The notes: generated from the sequence alone by a model not told the origin. DNA of 64,000 nt from Atopsyche davidsoni (GCA_022113835.1 JAILWY010000011.1:8676501-8740500), one strand, 5' to 3'; numbered from the stretch's first letter, positions 1 to 12,473 are shown. Numbers and translations are program-made.

Positions 1-3000
1 TGGCGTGCAAAGCTCAAAATCTGAGTTTTATCAGTTGAATGAAAAATTAGCTTAATTAACCATATCGACGAATCATATAAGTATATTAAAAAAAATATCA
101 CAACAATTGAATATGCATGTGTTTTGTAAGTTCTACAATTTAAGAGCACGCAATGCTTCAATTCTTGTATGGACTGCATGCCACTGTTAATCAAGAAATA
201 ATTCCATTGACACGGTCTTGCTTTGGAATGCAATGTTATTCAATGAACACATCAATATTTACTTATTAATAATTAATTAAACGTGTATGCATTCGACAGT
301 CAAATGATAGATCTGTGCGTGTAGGGCTAGTCCTATCGACATTAGACGTGTCAACTTATCTACAATGGCTAAACATTTTAAAACATTTTTAACACTTGTT
401 ATACACTTTGCAATGGCGACGCTATATTTAATTACATGTTTTTTTTTGTATGTATTTGACTGAATTTATAATAGCGCTACAATAATATTTCTGCTTCGTT
501 TTATAGCTTGTGATATATTTAGAGAAGAAAAGGAAAATTGTCGCACATGATGTTTTAAAACTGTTTAAACATAAATGCTGTAAAACTTCAAAATAAAAAG
601 CGGGCTATGCCATCGTTAAACCATGCTTATATCTGATCTTAAGCAGGTACATCCAAGTTCTGAAATACCGATGAATAATAAACTATTTAAAACGGTGAAT
701 TGATAAAACCTGCGTCTGATCGAAAAATACTCGTTAGTAGAATACCAAACAACATAAAATTTTATAATATATAGTAAATAACGCAGTAATTGTTAAATGA
801 TCCCCGTTGAATTTTTTATTGCTCATTTGACAGCATCAGTTTTTCAGGACTTGGCGTAAATCTCCAAAAGTCCAACATGAGTTATGAAACATGGTGTGCG
901 AGTAAATGATCAAGTGCTTTTTGATGTTTTGATTGTACGTTTTAGCATTAGAATTCTGAACAATACTCAATGCCTCTAACATAAGTATAGCAGATCCAGA
1001 AGAAAATAGATTAGCTGGTGTACATATATCTCCGTGTCGACGCTGTGTGAATTTATGTTGCGTGTATAACCTTTTTTGTTCACGTGTTTAACTTCATTAA
1101 TGGACAATTCTGCAGAATCGATGATCATATTTTTTGCTGTTATATTTCACATTATGCATCATTTTTATTTGGGAGTATTTAAAAAACATTCAAAAGTATT
1201 GTTATTGTTGTTGTTCCTTTTTTATGTGGAAACACGTCATTTAAAAATTAGTAAATTAAACAGCATTGTGAAAATTTAAACTATTTTCATTTTAAATCTT
1301 TTATTTGAATCATCTAGTAGTCCAGTCGGTTTTCTCTGTATGCGACAAATAAATTCCTGGAGTTGCAACAAGTCGAACACAACCAAACTTGGTAGCTCAC
1401 CATATGCTCGTCATTAAAGAACATTTGGGTTTGGATGTCTTCTACTTGTTGAATTGATGTTTAACACAAATAAATTTATATATATATATAAACTTACACA
1501 GCGTTTATACGAGTGTCATTTTTTAGATATATACATATGTAAAGTAGGCAATTTTTCACGTTAACCTTCCATTTTTGATACGGTTTTGTGAATGTATGAA
1601 TTCTGGCGATTGAGACTGTGTTTTTCAGGAATATACTGAGAATTTGTTAAATATACTTAAATATCAGATCGTAGGTGATGAAATCACGTTTTGTATCATT
1701 AAAGTACACAAGTTATTAGAGAGGTAGCGGAAGTTTTGGACGAATTTATACGGAACTAGGATGCGCAGGGCATTCCTTTATTGCGGTTTGTGATGCTCGC
1801 TCACCGACTATATTATATACTACTATGCTATTTTAATGGGACTAAATTATGTGTTACAGTGCCGTTTGTATGTTTCCGGCACTTTTGTTTATTTTGAGAG
1901 AAATAAACCAGTTTATCTTACCAAATTTTTATTGGTGAATGATGTAAGATGGAAGTCAGATCTATAAATATAATATAATGTGTTGTATTCAAGGTTTGTA
2001 CAGAAAGAAAAAAAGCAGTTTTCATTTTTCTTGTCGTATTTAAGTAGTTACGCGATATAAAACAATACATCTCACAGCAATGGTGGAAACCAACTCATTG
2101 AATCCATTTTATCGGCTGTTGTTTCTATAGAGGTTTTTTCATTATATATTATTATTATTTTCACATATCTAAGAGCAACGATAGGAAATCTGATCTGTAA
2201 ATTCATACTTATTGCCGCTTCTATATAATGTCTTACACAGACAGAAATAAAGCTGTTTTTTTTTCTGCATAGTTCAACGCTCACCGCAGAGCTACGCGCT
2301 TCACGCTCTCAAATAAAGGAAAGTCTTGCGTAGCCCCTTAGGAATGTAGACTTAGACTTACTTCATGCATAACTGAACGTTAAACATTATGTTAAGAGTA
2401 TTTATAAGTGAACAAATCGTATGTAACTAAGTGACAAATAAAAAAAAACAAAATTGTACTACATTGCAAATTTATAAATTCAAAATCGCAGGTGCATTTG
2501 CAGGTTTTAGTGGTTGTTATTATTGTAGTTGTTAACATTTGTGACTTGGGTTATAAGTCGTTTCGGGTTATTTTTATTTTTAGTCCATTACTGAAATGGT
2601 AGGCTTAAAACCAAATTAATCGAGTCGGTTTTGTATCCAAGAAATATATACATACATATATATATATGCATTGTTCAGTTTAGTCTAACGTCTTGATTAT
2701 TTGTCATTAATTTATTATTTTGATAATTATAGTAACAAAAAAATAATTATTAAATTTAGACATAGAATAGGTGCTCCGAGGCTTGGATAAAAGTATTTGT
2801 TAATTAAAAAAAAAAAAAAAACATTTAAATATTTACCATATAGTTTATTAAACAATGTATTTGCTTGTGTATGAATTTTGAACTTTAACCTGATCTTACC
2901 GAGGGTAAGACTGGAGACGATGACCATGATGATGATGTGGGGATTCCGGGTTTGTGATTTTCGATCGGAAGAAGAGGCATATCCTTTTTTATTGAAAAAT

Positions 3001-3422
3001 CAAAACGATGAGAGAGAACGTATTTTATTGCACTTATACACAGTGTTTTAATACTCATTGTGTCAAATCACTTATTTTACATTTTTTTCTAATATTATTA
3101 ACGCGATTTTAATTAATTTAATAATTAGTTATTAATTTTTTTTTACTATCACTATCTTGCTTTATAGACGACACTGTAGCGTCTTCATTTCGAGAGTACC
3201 GTGAGTCTTAAAACACTCTGTATAAGTTGGGTGTTCAATCGGTTTCTACTAATGGACATATCTGTAATGAAAAATTACGGGAAAGTGATACGAGAAAATC
3301 GATTAAAATAAAACAATTAAACTTTTTTATAAGTCCAGCGAGCTCGGGAGATTTGGTTTGACAAAATTGCGTTAACATTGAAAATAATGACGTCATCAAA
3401 ACAGTGATGACTGTGTATGGCG
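1..3422. other. AT-rich non-coding stretch
   Basis: No coding region, RNA gene or named mobile element could be supported here. Open frames are short (70 codons or fewer), low in complexity and lack family motifs. There are poly-A/T runs and a short (TA)n near 1480. It may be intergenic or part of an intron of a gene outside the window; nothing seen decides between these. Confidence 0.6.
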
Positions 3423-3710
3423 TAGTGATGGGCGCGATCGGTCAAACGCGATCGAAAATAATCGATTGTACGTCACAATCGATCGAATCGAATAATCACA
3501 ATTGAATAAAATACATCTACATGATATTTTTAGAATTGGACGACGAAAAGTTGTTTTTCAGTGGAATAATCGGGTAGTTAAATATCATATCTAGATTTTT
3601 ACGTAGAAAATCTGATCCGCATATCAAATTTTTTTTTTCGAATTTTTATACAGCTGTTAATGATTAATCGATTTTTTCTTGAGTCATTCGATATAAGCGA
3701 TTGTGCTATG

Positions 3711-3763
<53 letters not shown>

Positions 3764-3789
3764 AGATTATTCGATCGTGCCCATCCCTA
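3423..3789. mobile_element. hAT-like MITE with central TA microsatellite
   Basis: The ends form an imperfect terminal inverted repeat: the left end reads TAGTGATGGGCGCGATCG and the reverse complement of the right end reads TAGGGATGGGCACGATCG. The interior holds several ATCGATT-type subterminal motifs and a (TA)n run, and has no coding capacity. TAGGGVTGGGC termini are typical of hAT-superfamily non-autonomous elements. I could not find a convincing 8-bp target-site duplication, so the superfamily is tentative. The pairing of the ends is seen directly. Confidence 0.6.
3715..3761. repeat. (TA)n microsatellite
   Basis: Uninterrupted TA dinucleotide run of about 23 copies, inside the MITE just left of its right terminal repeat. 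Confidence 0.95.
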
Positions 3790-4559
3790 CTGCACAGCGA
3801 GACGATTCAAATCTCCTCGTGTTTCAAGCACCCTGTATATGCTCAGTTTTACTAAAATTTTACAATAATTAATAAAAAAAAAAATAATAATAATAATTAA
3901 CTGTTCTTAAAGTATGTACAATGTAACCCAACACTGTGAACATATTATATTTTTTACTAAACACTTGTACAAATATTAAGTCAAAAGACTAAACATGGCA
4001 CATCCAAAATCAATTAACTACTTTACACACACCTTGTACCGTCGCAGGTCAACCGAGTACGTCTCTGTGCAAAAAAAGAGCGAACATTAAAATGTATTAA
4101 TATTAATTTTAATAACTAAGTTATGTTAACTAAGTTCGATATCTCAGAGCAGTGCGGCTGTAGACTGCTCGTTTTCATAATACCCTAGCTCGGACGTCTC
4201 CCGCTCGGAAAATATACATAGATGTGAGTTATTAATTAATCAGAGGTTGGTCTACGATGGTGCAAGTATATAAGTAGCCTTAGATGGTAATATTAGGGAG
4301 GGTCGATGAATCTATTCCTAACGGACGACTTGAGGGGGAGTGTATAAAAAAAACATGTTATACCTAGAATTATGTGATCTTTAAAATAAAACAAATATTA
4401 TACTGCATTGAAATATTTTTTGTTTTATTTTCTGGTAATTTAACGCAATTTTAAAACCTTTTTAATTATGTTTTTATGTGTATCAAACCGAATCGAATTT
4501 AATATACACCCTACATATTTTTTTACTTGGGGCCTCATACTCATGTATATTAGATGTTT

Positions 4560-4690
4560 ATAGACTTTTCGTTCAGATTATCTGTGCTCGAATGTCGTTC
4601 GCTCGTGGGTAAGATTGTAGGCTTTGACAGGCGTTGTTATAGGGTGCTGGGACCATCTTCAGGAGTTTTTCATCTCCTAAATAGAAATCC
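4560..4690 (-). repeat. Penelope-like element scrap with degraded hammerhead-like motif
   Basis: On the minus strand the stretch holds ACTCCTGAAGATGGTCCC followed by AGCACC, the left half of the same motif that appears complete at 17197-17240. The right half (GGACC-GAAAC) is degraded. Nearby text (TAGGCTTTG...GGCG on the plus strand) also recurs next to the related motif at 42260-42366. No protein-coding part was seen. Confidence 0.4.
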
Positions 4691-4869
4691 AATATATTTG
4701 TATAATAATTTGAAATTCGCAGCGTACTTTTAGGCTTTTATGGGAGTAAATCAAATAAGGTGATATTGTCAAACTTTTTGAATGTAGGTACTCCTCGCTT
4801 TTGTATCATTGTTGGAGTTAAGGCTTTGTTAAAGCTTGGGCTGATAGAAGCCTTTATTTTCACGATACG

Positions 4870-4990
4870 TTGTTGTCCACCCCAGGCCGGAGCTAATAGG
4901 GTTTCCAGGTTCGAGTCTCACCCACGACCCGTTGAACTGCCCCACTAACCCACCTGCCTCGCTCACACGCAAATCAACCGAATTACATAA
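4870..4990 (+). repeat. Possible tRNA-derived SINE fragment (B box only)
   Basis: A good RNA polymerase III B box, GGTTCGAGTC, lies at 4908-4917, followed by an A-rich tail. No acceptable A box was found at the expected distance upstream, so this is at best a truncated SINE. Confidence 0.25.
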
Positions 4991-5559
4991 AAAATAATAT
5001 CCCACAGTAATAAAATATTAATATTACCGATTCGGGCATTGATAATTCTACAACTTCTCGAGCCATTTCTTAACATTTCTCCGGTTTATTTTACAAAATG
5101 CTCTTGCGAGTCGTGTGAGAAAAAAAAACACTCGAAATAAAATGCACTTGCGTCAAGACAGACTTCGTGCCGTTAATCACTGCAAAGGAAAACTATGAAA
5201 TCGATCAGAGATAACCTTAACTTGCCCCCATCTGATAGTTCTGAATTCTGCGCTAACATATCAGACAATATTACGGAGTTACTACCGCAGAAGACGCGTT
5301 ACTGTAGTATTGATAATACAGATAGTGGAATTGAAAACAGTGTTGATTCGCATGCATTCGTCATGCAAGTGTGCTAACCACTGCACTGCGAGGTGTATAA
5401 TAATAAACTCTGATTTATAATAAAATAAAATTATACCACGAAATACGTAAGCAGGTTTCAACTCAACGCACATTTTCATACAAAATCAAAAATAAACTTG
5501 CGACAATCATGTTTAGCATATTTAACAGTTAAAGTAGGTTAGTCAGTAGGCAAGTTACT

Positions 5560-5600
5560 ATTCGATTGTCAGTTGTGTAGCAGGCTTACATTTTCTAAGG
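5560..5600 (+). repeat. Dispersed repeat family R2, copy 1
   Basis: Short member of a family whose core reads ATTCGGTTGTCAGTTGTGTC. Other members are at 16777, 25031, 42899 and 53239, all on the plus strand. Only the first 25 or so bases are clear here. No coding capacity or known family was recognised. Confidence 0.5.
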
Positions 5601-6343
5601 GCCAGGCTGCTATTCGCAAATTTCAACAATTTGCTGAAAATCAAAACTACCTGCTACGCCCAAATGGCAAGTAGTGCTATTGGAAATTTACTTGCGACGC
5701 TGAAAAGTAAAAGGAAAAGGTTTAGCAAGCCATTACGGCGTCCATCTTGGGAGCTGCGCCTTGTAATCGAATTGTGTAAAATCGCACGAAACTGCTTTGC
5801 GGAATGCAGATCTCCCGAGAGGCGATTGGGAAAAGCAATTTGATAATAAATATTAAAAAATTTACCAATATATTTTTGGCAACAGACGTTGCGTCGGAAA
5901 AAAAATTGTGTGAAAGATTTGTGTGCACAGATTCAAAGGAAATTGTAAAGACTACGTGCGAATTCAAATGTAACAACTTGTACCTATTGAAGACGCAAGA
6001 AATAAACTTAGCAAAGAGATGATAATAAAATATATTGAAGTGCTATAATATGAGCAAGCAATACCACATTTTAAACCCAATTGAAAAAGTAATTTTATTG
6101 TTATATATCCTGAATTAGGTTTGCACTTACTTTGATCATATACTAGTATAACTTAATCAAGAGTGTGGTAGGTCTAAATGGGCTATATTTATTTTTTTGA
6201 ATAAAAAAATAGATTTGATCTACAAGTGTTGATACAAATTGTTTAAAAAAAAATTACTTGTAGTATACGGTAAGTAAGCCGGGGCATGACAACTTGTCGG
6301 TCAGATGCTCTGCGCGCGTGCAGCTAGTGCAGCGAGGGTGCCA

Positions 6344-6400
6344 GTGTGTGTGTGTGTGTGTGTGTGAGTGTGTGTGTGTGTGTGTGAGTGTGTGTGTGTG
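6344..6400. repeat. (TG)n microsatellite with GAG interruptions
   Basis: Long TG run broken by two regularly placed GTGAGTG interruptions. The His-Thr-rich open frame on the opposite strand is a product of this repeat and not a gene. Confidence 0.95.
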
Positions 6401-6649
6401 CGGGTGCCGGTATGCGTGGAGCAGGTAGGAGCGGCCGGTGTATGGACCCACAGCTTGTCAAACTTTTATATTAGCGCGCCATCAGAGCTAGCAAAAAGGT
6501 CTCCTTAAGACGCAAATAAAATGTCTAGTATTCATTTATAATTATTTTTTTTGTATGTAATATAAAATATTGAACACAAATATTTTTTTGCCACAAGAAC
6601 TCCGATTGATGGATGAAAGCACTCTTCAATGAAAAGCGATAAAAAATCA

Positions 6650-7076
6650 TATATACGGCGAAGTGCAATGCTAGATGTTTTCGATTGAATGGCAAAAACG
6701 GGGTTTACCGCACGATTTTAAATCGATAGTGTTATATCTGCTGAATCAACATAAAGATCAGATACTTTTTGACGTTGTTTGTAAGAACATGATTCACGGC
6801 CCGTGCGGAGCATTGAATATGAAATCGCATAAAAGGCGGCAAATGCACGAAAAGATATCCACGCGATTTGATTAATGAAACTTGAACTGGTGAGGATAGA
6901 TATCCGAAATACAGACGACGAAAGCCAGAAGATGGAGGATCCACCACCACCATTAAATTAAGAAAAAAGAATCGTTGATATTGACATTGATAACAGATGG
7001 ATTGTTCCATACAGTCCAATACTGTCAAAAACATATATCAATGTGGAATACTGCAACTCAGTGAAATCCATTAAGT
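6650..7076 (+). pseudogene. Helitron Rep-helicase remnant
   Basis: Helitrons transpose by rolling-circle replication with a Rep-helicase protein. The forward strand encodes, in sequence, FSIEWQKRGLPH, then VCKNMIHGPCGALN, then YPKYRRRKPEDGG, then DNRWIVPYSPILSK and VEYCNSVKSIK. These blocks follow the order found between the Rep motifs and the helicase in animal Helitron proteins. The reading frame shifts near 6875-6886 and again near 6965, and a stop ends it at about 7075. The catalytic Rep tyrosines and the whole helicase are absent, so this is a dead internal fragment. A piggyBac derivative begins about 55 bp downstream. Confidence 0.88.
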
Positions 7077-7131
7077 AACAATCATATCCTATAAATGAAA
7101 CAACGTACTTATTATGCCAATTAAATATTAA

Positions 7132-7869
7132 CACACTTTAGCCGGGTAACGGGCAAAATTCGCGTAAAATCGCGCGTGCGAAATCTAGTCTAAACAATCT
7201 TTGATTTTTTTTCCGTTTTGCAACTGCAAGTTAATTATGAGATTTTTGTTATAAATTTTGTAAGATTTTGGATCATAAGACAAATAAATAACATCTTTTT
7301 ATGATATTGTTATGATTGTTTAGTTGTAAGATAATAAAAACAGAAGAGATAAGAGTCTGTCAATAATTTATTTTGCACACAATTTAAACATTCAAACTTA
7401 TTTTTGTGTGGTATTTTTTAAAAACCCTCTATACATTTAAATTATGAGTGATAAAATAAACAATAACAAAACGAAATGTATAGTTCCTTAACTTTATTAT
7501 ATTGTAGCGGTCAGTGCAAATACACCGCTACAATATTTGACTTATTAAGCTCCGCCCCTACCGCAGGTAGAGACTTTCTAATTTTACAACAACTCAACAA
7601 CCCCAGCCCCTCACAGAGGGACGCAGGCACTCGACCAGTAACCACGTATAATTCTGTCTTGTCCAATTCATATAAATAAACGAATACGCAAACATTTCGC
7701 CAGCCTTTTGATCTACATCCATAATCAACAATCAACATAACATCAACAGCGAAACCTGCTTCGCGAACTGTTGACAAGACAGCTCGCGAAGCGGGTACCT
7801 CAGTACCCGCCCCGCCTTTAGACAGCAGTCCGCGAAGCGGGTACTAGTACCCGCCCCGCCTTTAGTGTG
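7132..7869. mobile_element. piggyBac deletion derivative (MITE-like), copy 1
   Basis: The element is flanked by TTAA at 7128-7131 and 7870-7873, the invariant piggyBac target-site duplication. The termini are inverted: CACACTTTAGCCGGG on the left and, reverse-complemented, CACACTAAAGGCGGG on the right. The right end carries two copies of a subterminal block containing GCGGGTAC...GTACCCGC; the outer copy is a perfect 18-bp palindrome. The left 150 bp matches a second copy at 53457-53895, which still encodes part of a piggyBac transposase. This copy has no transposase coding left. A GTAGCGG/CCGCTAC inverted repeat near 7505-7535 may be a further insertion. Confidence 0.8.
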
Positions 7870-7875
7870 TTAAGA

Positions 7876-8266
7876 ATGTTGATGATGAAATATTTGGGAA
7901 AGGGGACCGCGGGCCGCGGGTTGGGATCCGCTGCGGCGGGTAATCGCCGGTATCGGGGCCAGCGGAGCGCGACGTGTCCCGCCAGTCCCCGCCGAGCGCC
8001 GCCCGCAGTCCGACGCGTCACTTGGCACGCGAGATCCGAGCCGACGAGCCGGCGACGAGCACGGGCCACAGCCCGATCGCGCATCGAACATACCATAACC
8101 CCTGTGAGTTTCGATCCACCCTGTACGAGTACTCCGCCGCGTGTTCTGGCCCTGTGCGCGAGTGAACCCCTTGTTGTTTTTTTTTTTTTTTTTTTTTTTT
8201 TTCCATCCCGTTTCTGTGGTGGTTTTCGACAGCCGTTTTTTTGGAATATAAGCGGCAAATTTTAAT
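7876..8266 (+). promoter_or_regulatory. CpG-rich block: candidate promoter and non-coding first exon
   Basis: In strongly AT-rich surroundings this stretch is GC- and CpG-dense (many CGCGG, GCCG and CGACG words) up to about 8170, then has a run of 26 T (8177-8202). It ends at AAATTTTAAT followed by GTAAGT, a full consensus 5' splice donor at 8267. This fits a promoter with an untranslated first exon on the plus strand, most simply feeding the PTB-domain gene whose coding starts at 31430. That link is inference. The 146-codon minus-strand and 132-codon plus-strand open frames look like by-products of GC content. It starts immediately beside a piggyBac insertion. Confidence 0.4.
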
Positions 8267-10291
8267 GTAAGTTTATTTATTTATTATTTTATTTTTTTGT
8301 TGTGCTCGTGCGAGAAGGAGAGGGAGCGACGAGGAAGGCCGCGGAAGAGAGGGACGCCTCGACAAACGCAAGAATGCAGCAGCTCGAGAATGTACCCTCA
8401 CATTGTACCTACGATTTGTATCCATTTCTCGACACGTCTGCCTTTCGCGATGTTTACCAAAACTACGCTTTTTAAATTACTTAAAAAAATAAAAACAAAT
8501 AAATTCACAATCAGAAATAATAAAATACGAACAGAATAAATCACGCAAACTACTTCATTCCCATGCATAATCGTGTATTATAAGTACTGCAACTAGTATC
8601 ATTCAAGCGTGAAAAATTATAATTTACACGATCTATTAACACTGTTTTAATATAACTGAAATATATTTTAGGGAAAGCAATGCATTCTTGATTGTTTACC
8701 GCACTCTAAAAATATATTTTCTTGATTTTGGCAATCTCTATGTTGAAAGTTTGAACCGGTGGTTCAAATAGTTTTACCCATTGAATATAAAACAAACTTT
8801 ATTTATTTTGTGTTAAAAATTATAAAAAAATATTATAAATATGTAGTAACGTTAATTCCGATGAAAAAATAACATGGGTCTGCTAATATGTATGTGATAA
8901 AAATATTATATAGTGCAAGGCATGCTTTATTGTTTGTATACATAAACATATGAAAAAAATTTAGAAATCTATATAATAGTGATACTTGTTAATTTTTAGT
9001 AAAATTATTCAATTAATATATACGTATAATTTTAAAAGTGCTCCAATACTATATATTATATATCAATAGTATATTTTCCTATTTATGTTACCTCTTTTAA
9101 ATTAATATCATCGAATTTAAAAATCATAATATATTATGTAAAATATGTGATATATTAAAATATAATTTTTATTAAATTTTATTTGCATTTTTGCGTCCAA
9201 CAGGCGAAAAAAAATTTATTATAAAATACTACGTAATATATTTAACTATTTATGTATGCCACATAATATATTTTTCTATTAATACTAAGCTATTTCAAGG
9301 TTTTGATTGAATTTTTCGTAAAAAACCGGTTGACCTAGTCTGGCCGCGTAATGGTGACGGGAATTTGGAAAAAAAAATAAAACTAGTCGTATTTACATAA
9401 AATATATACAAGTAAAAAAGCCCATTGTATTTTTTTTTTATCCAAATGGGCGTGGAGTTTAATTTAAAACAAATAACAACGCTTTATTTGGCCATACGTT
9501 GAGTAATATTTTTTTAGTGGTAATTCTGTGACCGGGTGACACCCAAACTCAGATAATCCATATAACAAACCTGGTCTTTGAGATTCAGAGGCGGCAAGGG
9601 GAAGATGAATAGATGTTGTTACGTCTCTGGAATTTTTATTAGTTTTTGGGAGAAATTTTGATGTTGTTATTGATGCACAGTGTTTATAAAAAATCGATAT
9701 ATCGAAACTCATGATAGGTGTTGTTTTGAATATCTCTGTGCTGCGAAACAATTTTTACAGATTTTTTCTCGTCGTTTCATTTGTAAATCCATTTCGCGTG
9801 TAGAATAGATCTTTACGTGTGTAAAATGCGTTCTATTCATAGTGATATATTACAAATATGCTGTGATGTGTTGAATTATAAATAATGTGTTGATTCGTCG
9901 TCGGGTTGGCCGCAGAGGTTCAAGGAAATGACATTTCGGAACGTGAAGAGGATCGCGTGATTGGAAGAGGTCCAAAGAAGACATGATATCACTTGATGAG
10001 TGCAAAAAACACAGTAAAAAGTAAAATTCCTTGCAAAACAAAATACACGCGACGACCGTCGCTTTTTTACGTCCGATAACGTAACGTGACGCGATACAAG
10101 CTGTGTATAAATAACTGCATGCTTGTAACCGTCATGCAGTGCATACGAGCTATAACGAGTTGTATGGTTGATAAAATCGTATCAATGCATATCGCCTTTT
10201 ATTAAACTGAAATATGCGTGATTTTGTCAGTCACGTTAGTATGGAATTCACTTGCATAATACTTATTATATAAAAAGTAATTTGCATGATT
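8267..10291. other. AT-rich presumed intronic or upstream DNA
   Basis: The first 180 bp stays moderately GC-rich. The rest is AT-rich and holds no recognised gene. A 95-codon minus-strand open frame at 9464-9751 has a normal amino-acid mix (it includes ESQRPGLLYGLSEFGCHPV) but matches nothing I recognise, and I do not call it a gene. Confidence 0.5.
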
Positions 10292-10455
10292 TATTCTTCA
10301 TCATCTACTGCCTATTCTCAGAGGAAGTTGGCGACCATCTCACTGAGCATATACTCATGCTGAATCAGCGTTCATGGCCTAATAGCATTATTATATAATC
10401 CTTTCCTTACAAAGCTCTGGTATTTAGATCTGATACTCCTTACAATAGCAGGAGT
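10292..10455 (-). repeat. LINE-tail repeat R1
   Basis: Member of the most abundant repeat family in the window. On the minus strand it reads from TCTAAATACCAGAGC through TAATGCTATT to GAGATGGTCGCCAACTTC and ends in a GAAGAA tail. One frame of the tail reads EYMLSEMVANFL then stop, like the C-terminus of the LINE protein at 52334-52633. It is either a 5'-truncated LINE copy or a SINE sharing a LINE tail. Confidence 0.8.
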
Positions 10456-11214
10456 CCTCCAAGTACTTCCAAAACACTCATTCGAAGTGATTTAGTAGAC
10501 TCGTTTATATTCAGCAAGTGAAACTGCCTTCCTTGATTTTGGATTCACCGCACGCCACTGCTACTTAAAAATGCTCTACACTTTCATTGTATCTCAAAGC
10601 TATTAATTCATCTAAATTGATTACTACAAAGAAACACCTGTTCACACCAATCAACTCACTCAATTCACTTAGTTTCATACAAATATGAAAATGGCTTGTG
10701 CTACATAGGATTTATAAACACGATACTATAGTTCAGTGGTTGCGAAACGAAGCTACCCGAGCGAAACCTGGGCCAGTTCCACGGAGAATAAATCAGGTTT
10801 TTGTATCGACCACTGGCGACCAGTTTCAACATTCGACTACCTATGAAAACCAATTGTAAAGGTGTTATATTATAACATCATTCTCAGCAATATTTGTAAC
10901 AAACCTAACCTATTAATAGTGTTTCGTGTGAAGTAGTTTAAGGTTCTTGTTTTTTTTATATTTATATTAAAAAAATATTCATTTGAGTTGTACACACTTT
11001 TAGTGAGTAAAATATTTAATATTAAATACTTTACAAATACGCATTTAAGGCATTCAATAATCGATTCTTACATGAAAGGTCCCTGAAAAGTATTCATGAA
11101 ACAAAGATGCTATTCAAACTCATATCTTCAATGCTGTCGTGGCTTGTTATTCTATCCAATTGAACTACTATAGCTCTGGATGTGTCCAGCTGTGGCTTTG
11201 GTTATCCCGTTGGA

Positions 11215-11518
11215 AATGCTTTCACTGCATGCCTCAGATTGAATTATTACGGATACTTGTCGGTGCATAAAAGAATTGCACAAAATTATAATAGAATTGG
11301 GTTGATAGATGCTAGTAAAATAGAAAATATTTATTAAAAGCTTTAAAATAGATAGATGCGTACTGAATGCTTTCACTGCATGCCTCGGTTACGCTCTCAG
11401 ATTGAATTAACTCCATATTGGAAACGGACACTTGTCGCTCCCTAAAAAACTGCACAAAGTACTGATAGAATAGAAAGTTTTAGTTAGAAACAATATTTAA
11501 TAAAAGTTTTTAAAATAA
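11215..11518. repeat. Tandem duplication, two units of about 151 bp
   Basis: AATGCTTTCACTGCATGCCTC occurs at about 11215 and again at 11366. The following text (CAGATTGAATT..., GGACACTTGTCG..., ATTTATTAAAAG.TTTAAAATA) repeats in the same order. A third, diverged partial copy lies at 13645-13735 inside the loop of the giant inverted repeat. No coding potential. Confidence 0.8.
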
Positions 11519-11619
11519 ACTTAAATTCAATTGATTTTGTTGAATAAAACGTTCTAGTACGAAACAAGTAGAGAAAATATCCTGCAAGTGTTTTGAGCAA
11601 GTAAAAATGTATATATATA

Positions 11620-12010
11620 TCGAAGTAGTGAAAAAACGAGAGCTGGGATCTTGACCATGAAATTAAAACGAGGATTGAGACAGCATGCAGTACATTTAAC
11701 AACTTGTGTAAAGTACTATGTGCTAGAGACATAGCATTGAAAAAACGCTGGAGACTCACTAAATGTTATGTTATCTCAGTTCTTCTTTATGGAGCTCTTA
11801 ATGGGTTTATAAAGAAAATCCTTAGATCACAAGTGTCTTGAATTTCTGACGATGGCAGGGAAGAAAGCTTAAGGTCTCCTATTTTGGCCACGTTTTTTGA
11901 AACAATAAATTAAGCATCCTGCAGCTGATTGTCCAAGGAGGAAGCTTACCAGTGACCGGAAGTTGGAAGTTCAATAAGTGAGACTGGCCCAGGGTAGAAG
12001 AAACTCACAT
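11620..12010 (+). pseudogene. Non-LTR retrotransposon (LINE) reverse-transcriptase C-terminal fragment
   Basis: Translated forward, the stretch gives HEIKTRIETACSTFNNL, ARDIALKKRWRLTKCYV and ISVLLYG. This is the region just after the reverse-transcriptase thumb in many arthropod LINEs (consensus near IKTRIxxARxxFxxL...KCYVxSVLLYGxExWTL). The usual ExWTL part is missing after LLYG. Stop codons and frame changes follow, and a weak match to the downstream QLIxQG region is visible near 11925. No catalytic YADD box is present. Exact LINE clade not assigned. Confidence 0.75.
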
Positions 12011-12124
12011 GAGAAGAGCAATACTGCATGCTTGTAGCCGTCATGTTTGCTTTGGATAAATCATTAAATCATCAGAAAATATTTTTTTAAATGTTCTAAA
12101 AAGTAATAATGTAAATATATATAT

Positions 12125-12455
12125 TCTGTTGCTCGTGCATGGCTGCTATTCTGTACCCTGAGCGTGTGTAAAAGATCGGTAATGGAGTAGTGGACTTGGA
12201 ATGATTGTGAAGGATGTGCTCTAAAAGTACGTGGCGTGGCTCTTGCTATTGTAAGAAGTATCGGATCTATATACCAAAGCTTTGTAAGGAAAGGATATAT
12301 AATAATGCTATTGGGCAGACTTTCGAATATAAAACTGCGGTGTATATAGACCTACTACACTATTTTCCTCATAGAAAACCATGAACACTGGCTCAGCATG
12401 AGTATATGCTCTGTGAAATGGTCGCCAACCTCCTCTGAGGAGAGGCACTTGATAA
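12125..12455 (+). repeat. LINE-tail repeat R1, longest copy
   Basis: Longest R1 member. It starts with CTGTTGCTCGTGCATGGC, passes through CTGAGCGTGTGTAAAAGATCGG (words also seen reversed at 34660-34690 and 51250-51300) and ends in GGAGAGGCACTTGATAAG. Comparison with the minus-strand copies puts the full unit at about 330-350 bp. From about 12245 onward it also forms the outer part of the left arm of the giant inverted repeat. Confidence 0.75.
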
Positions 12456-12473
12456 GTAAGATATGCACAGAAT

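Noticed and set aside
5195..5377. 60-codon forward frame beginning MKSIRDNLNLPPSDSSEF
   Set aside because: Looks protein-like but is short, has no recognised motif and lacks supporting splice sites.
6254..6451. His-Thr-rich open frame
   Set aside because: It is the translation of a (TG)n microsatellite.
7818..8258. Open frames of 146 codons (-) and 132 codons (+) over the CpG-rich block
   Set aside because: They cross the T26 tract giving poly-Lys or poly-Phe, are Arg/Ala-rich from GC content, overlap on both strands and have no recognised motif.
9464..9751. 95-codon minus-strand frame with a normal amino-acid mix
   Set aside because: No family recognised and no supporting splice or promoter signals; kept only as a note in the region entry.
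10725..10800. tRNA-like A box (TAGTTCAGTGG) suggesting a tRNA or SINE
   Set aside because: The expected B box is degraded (GGCCAGTTCCA) and no cloverleaf forms.
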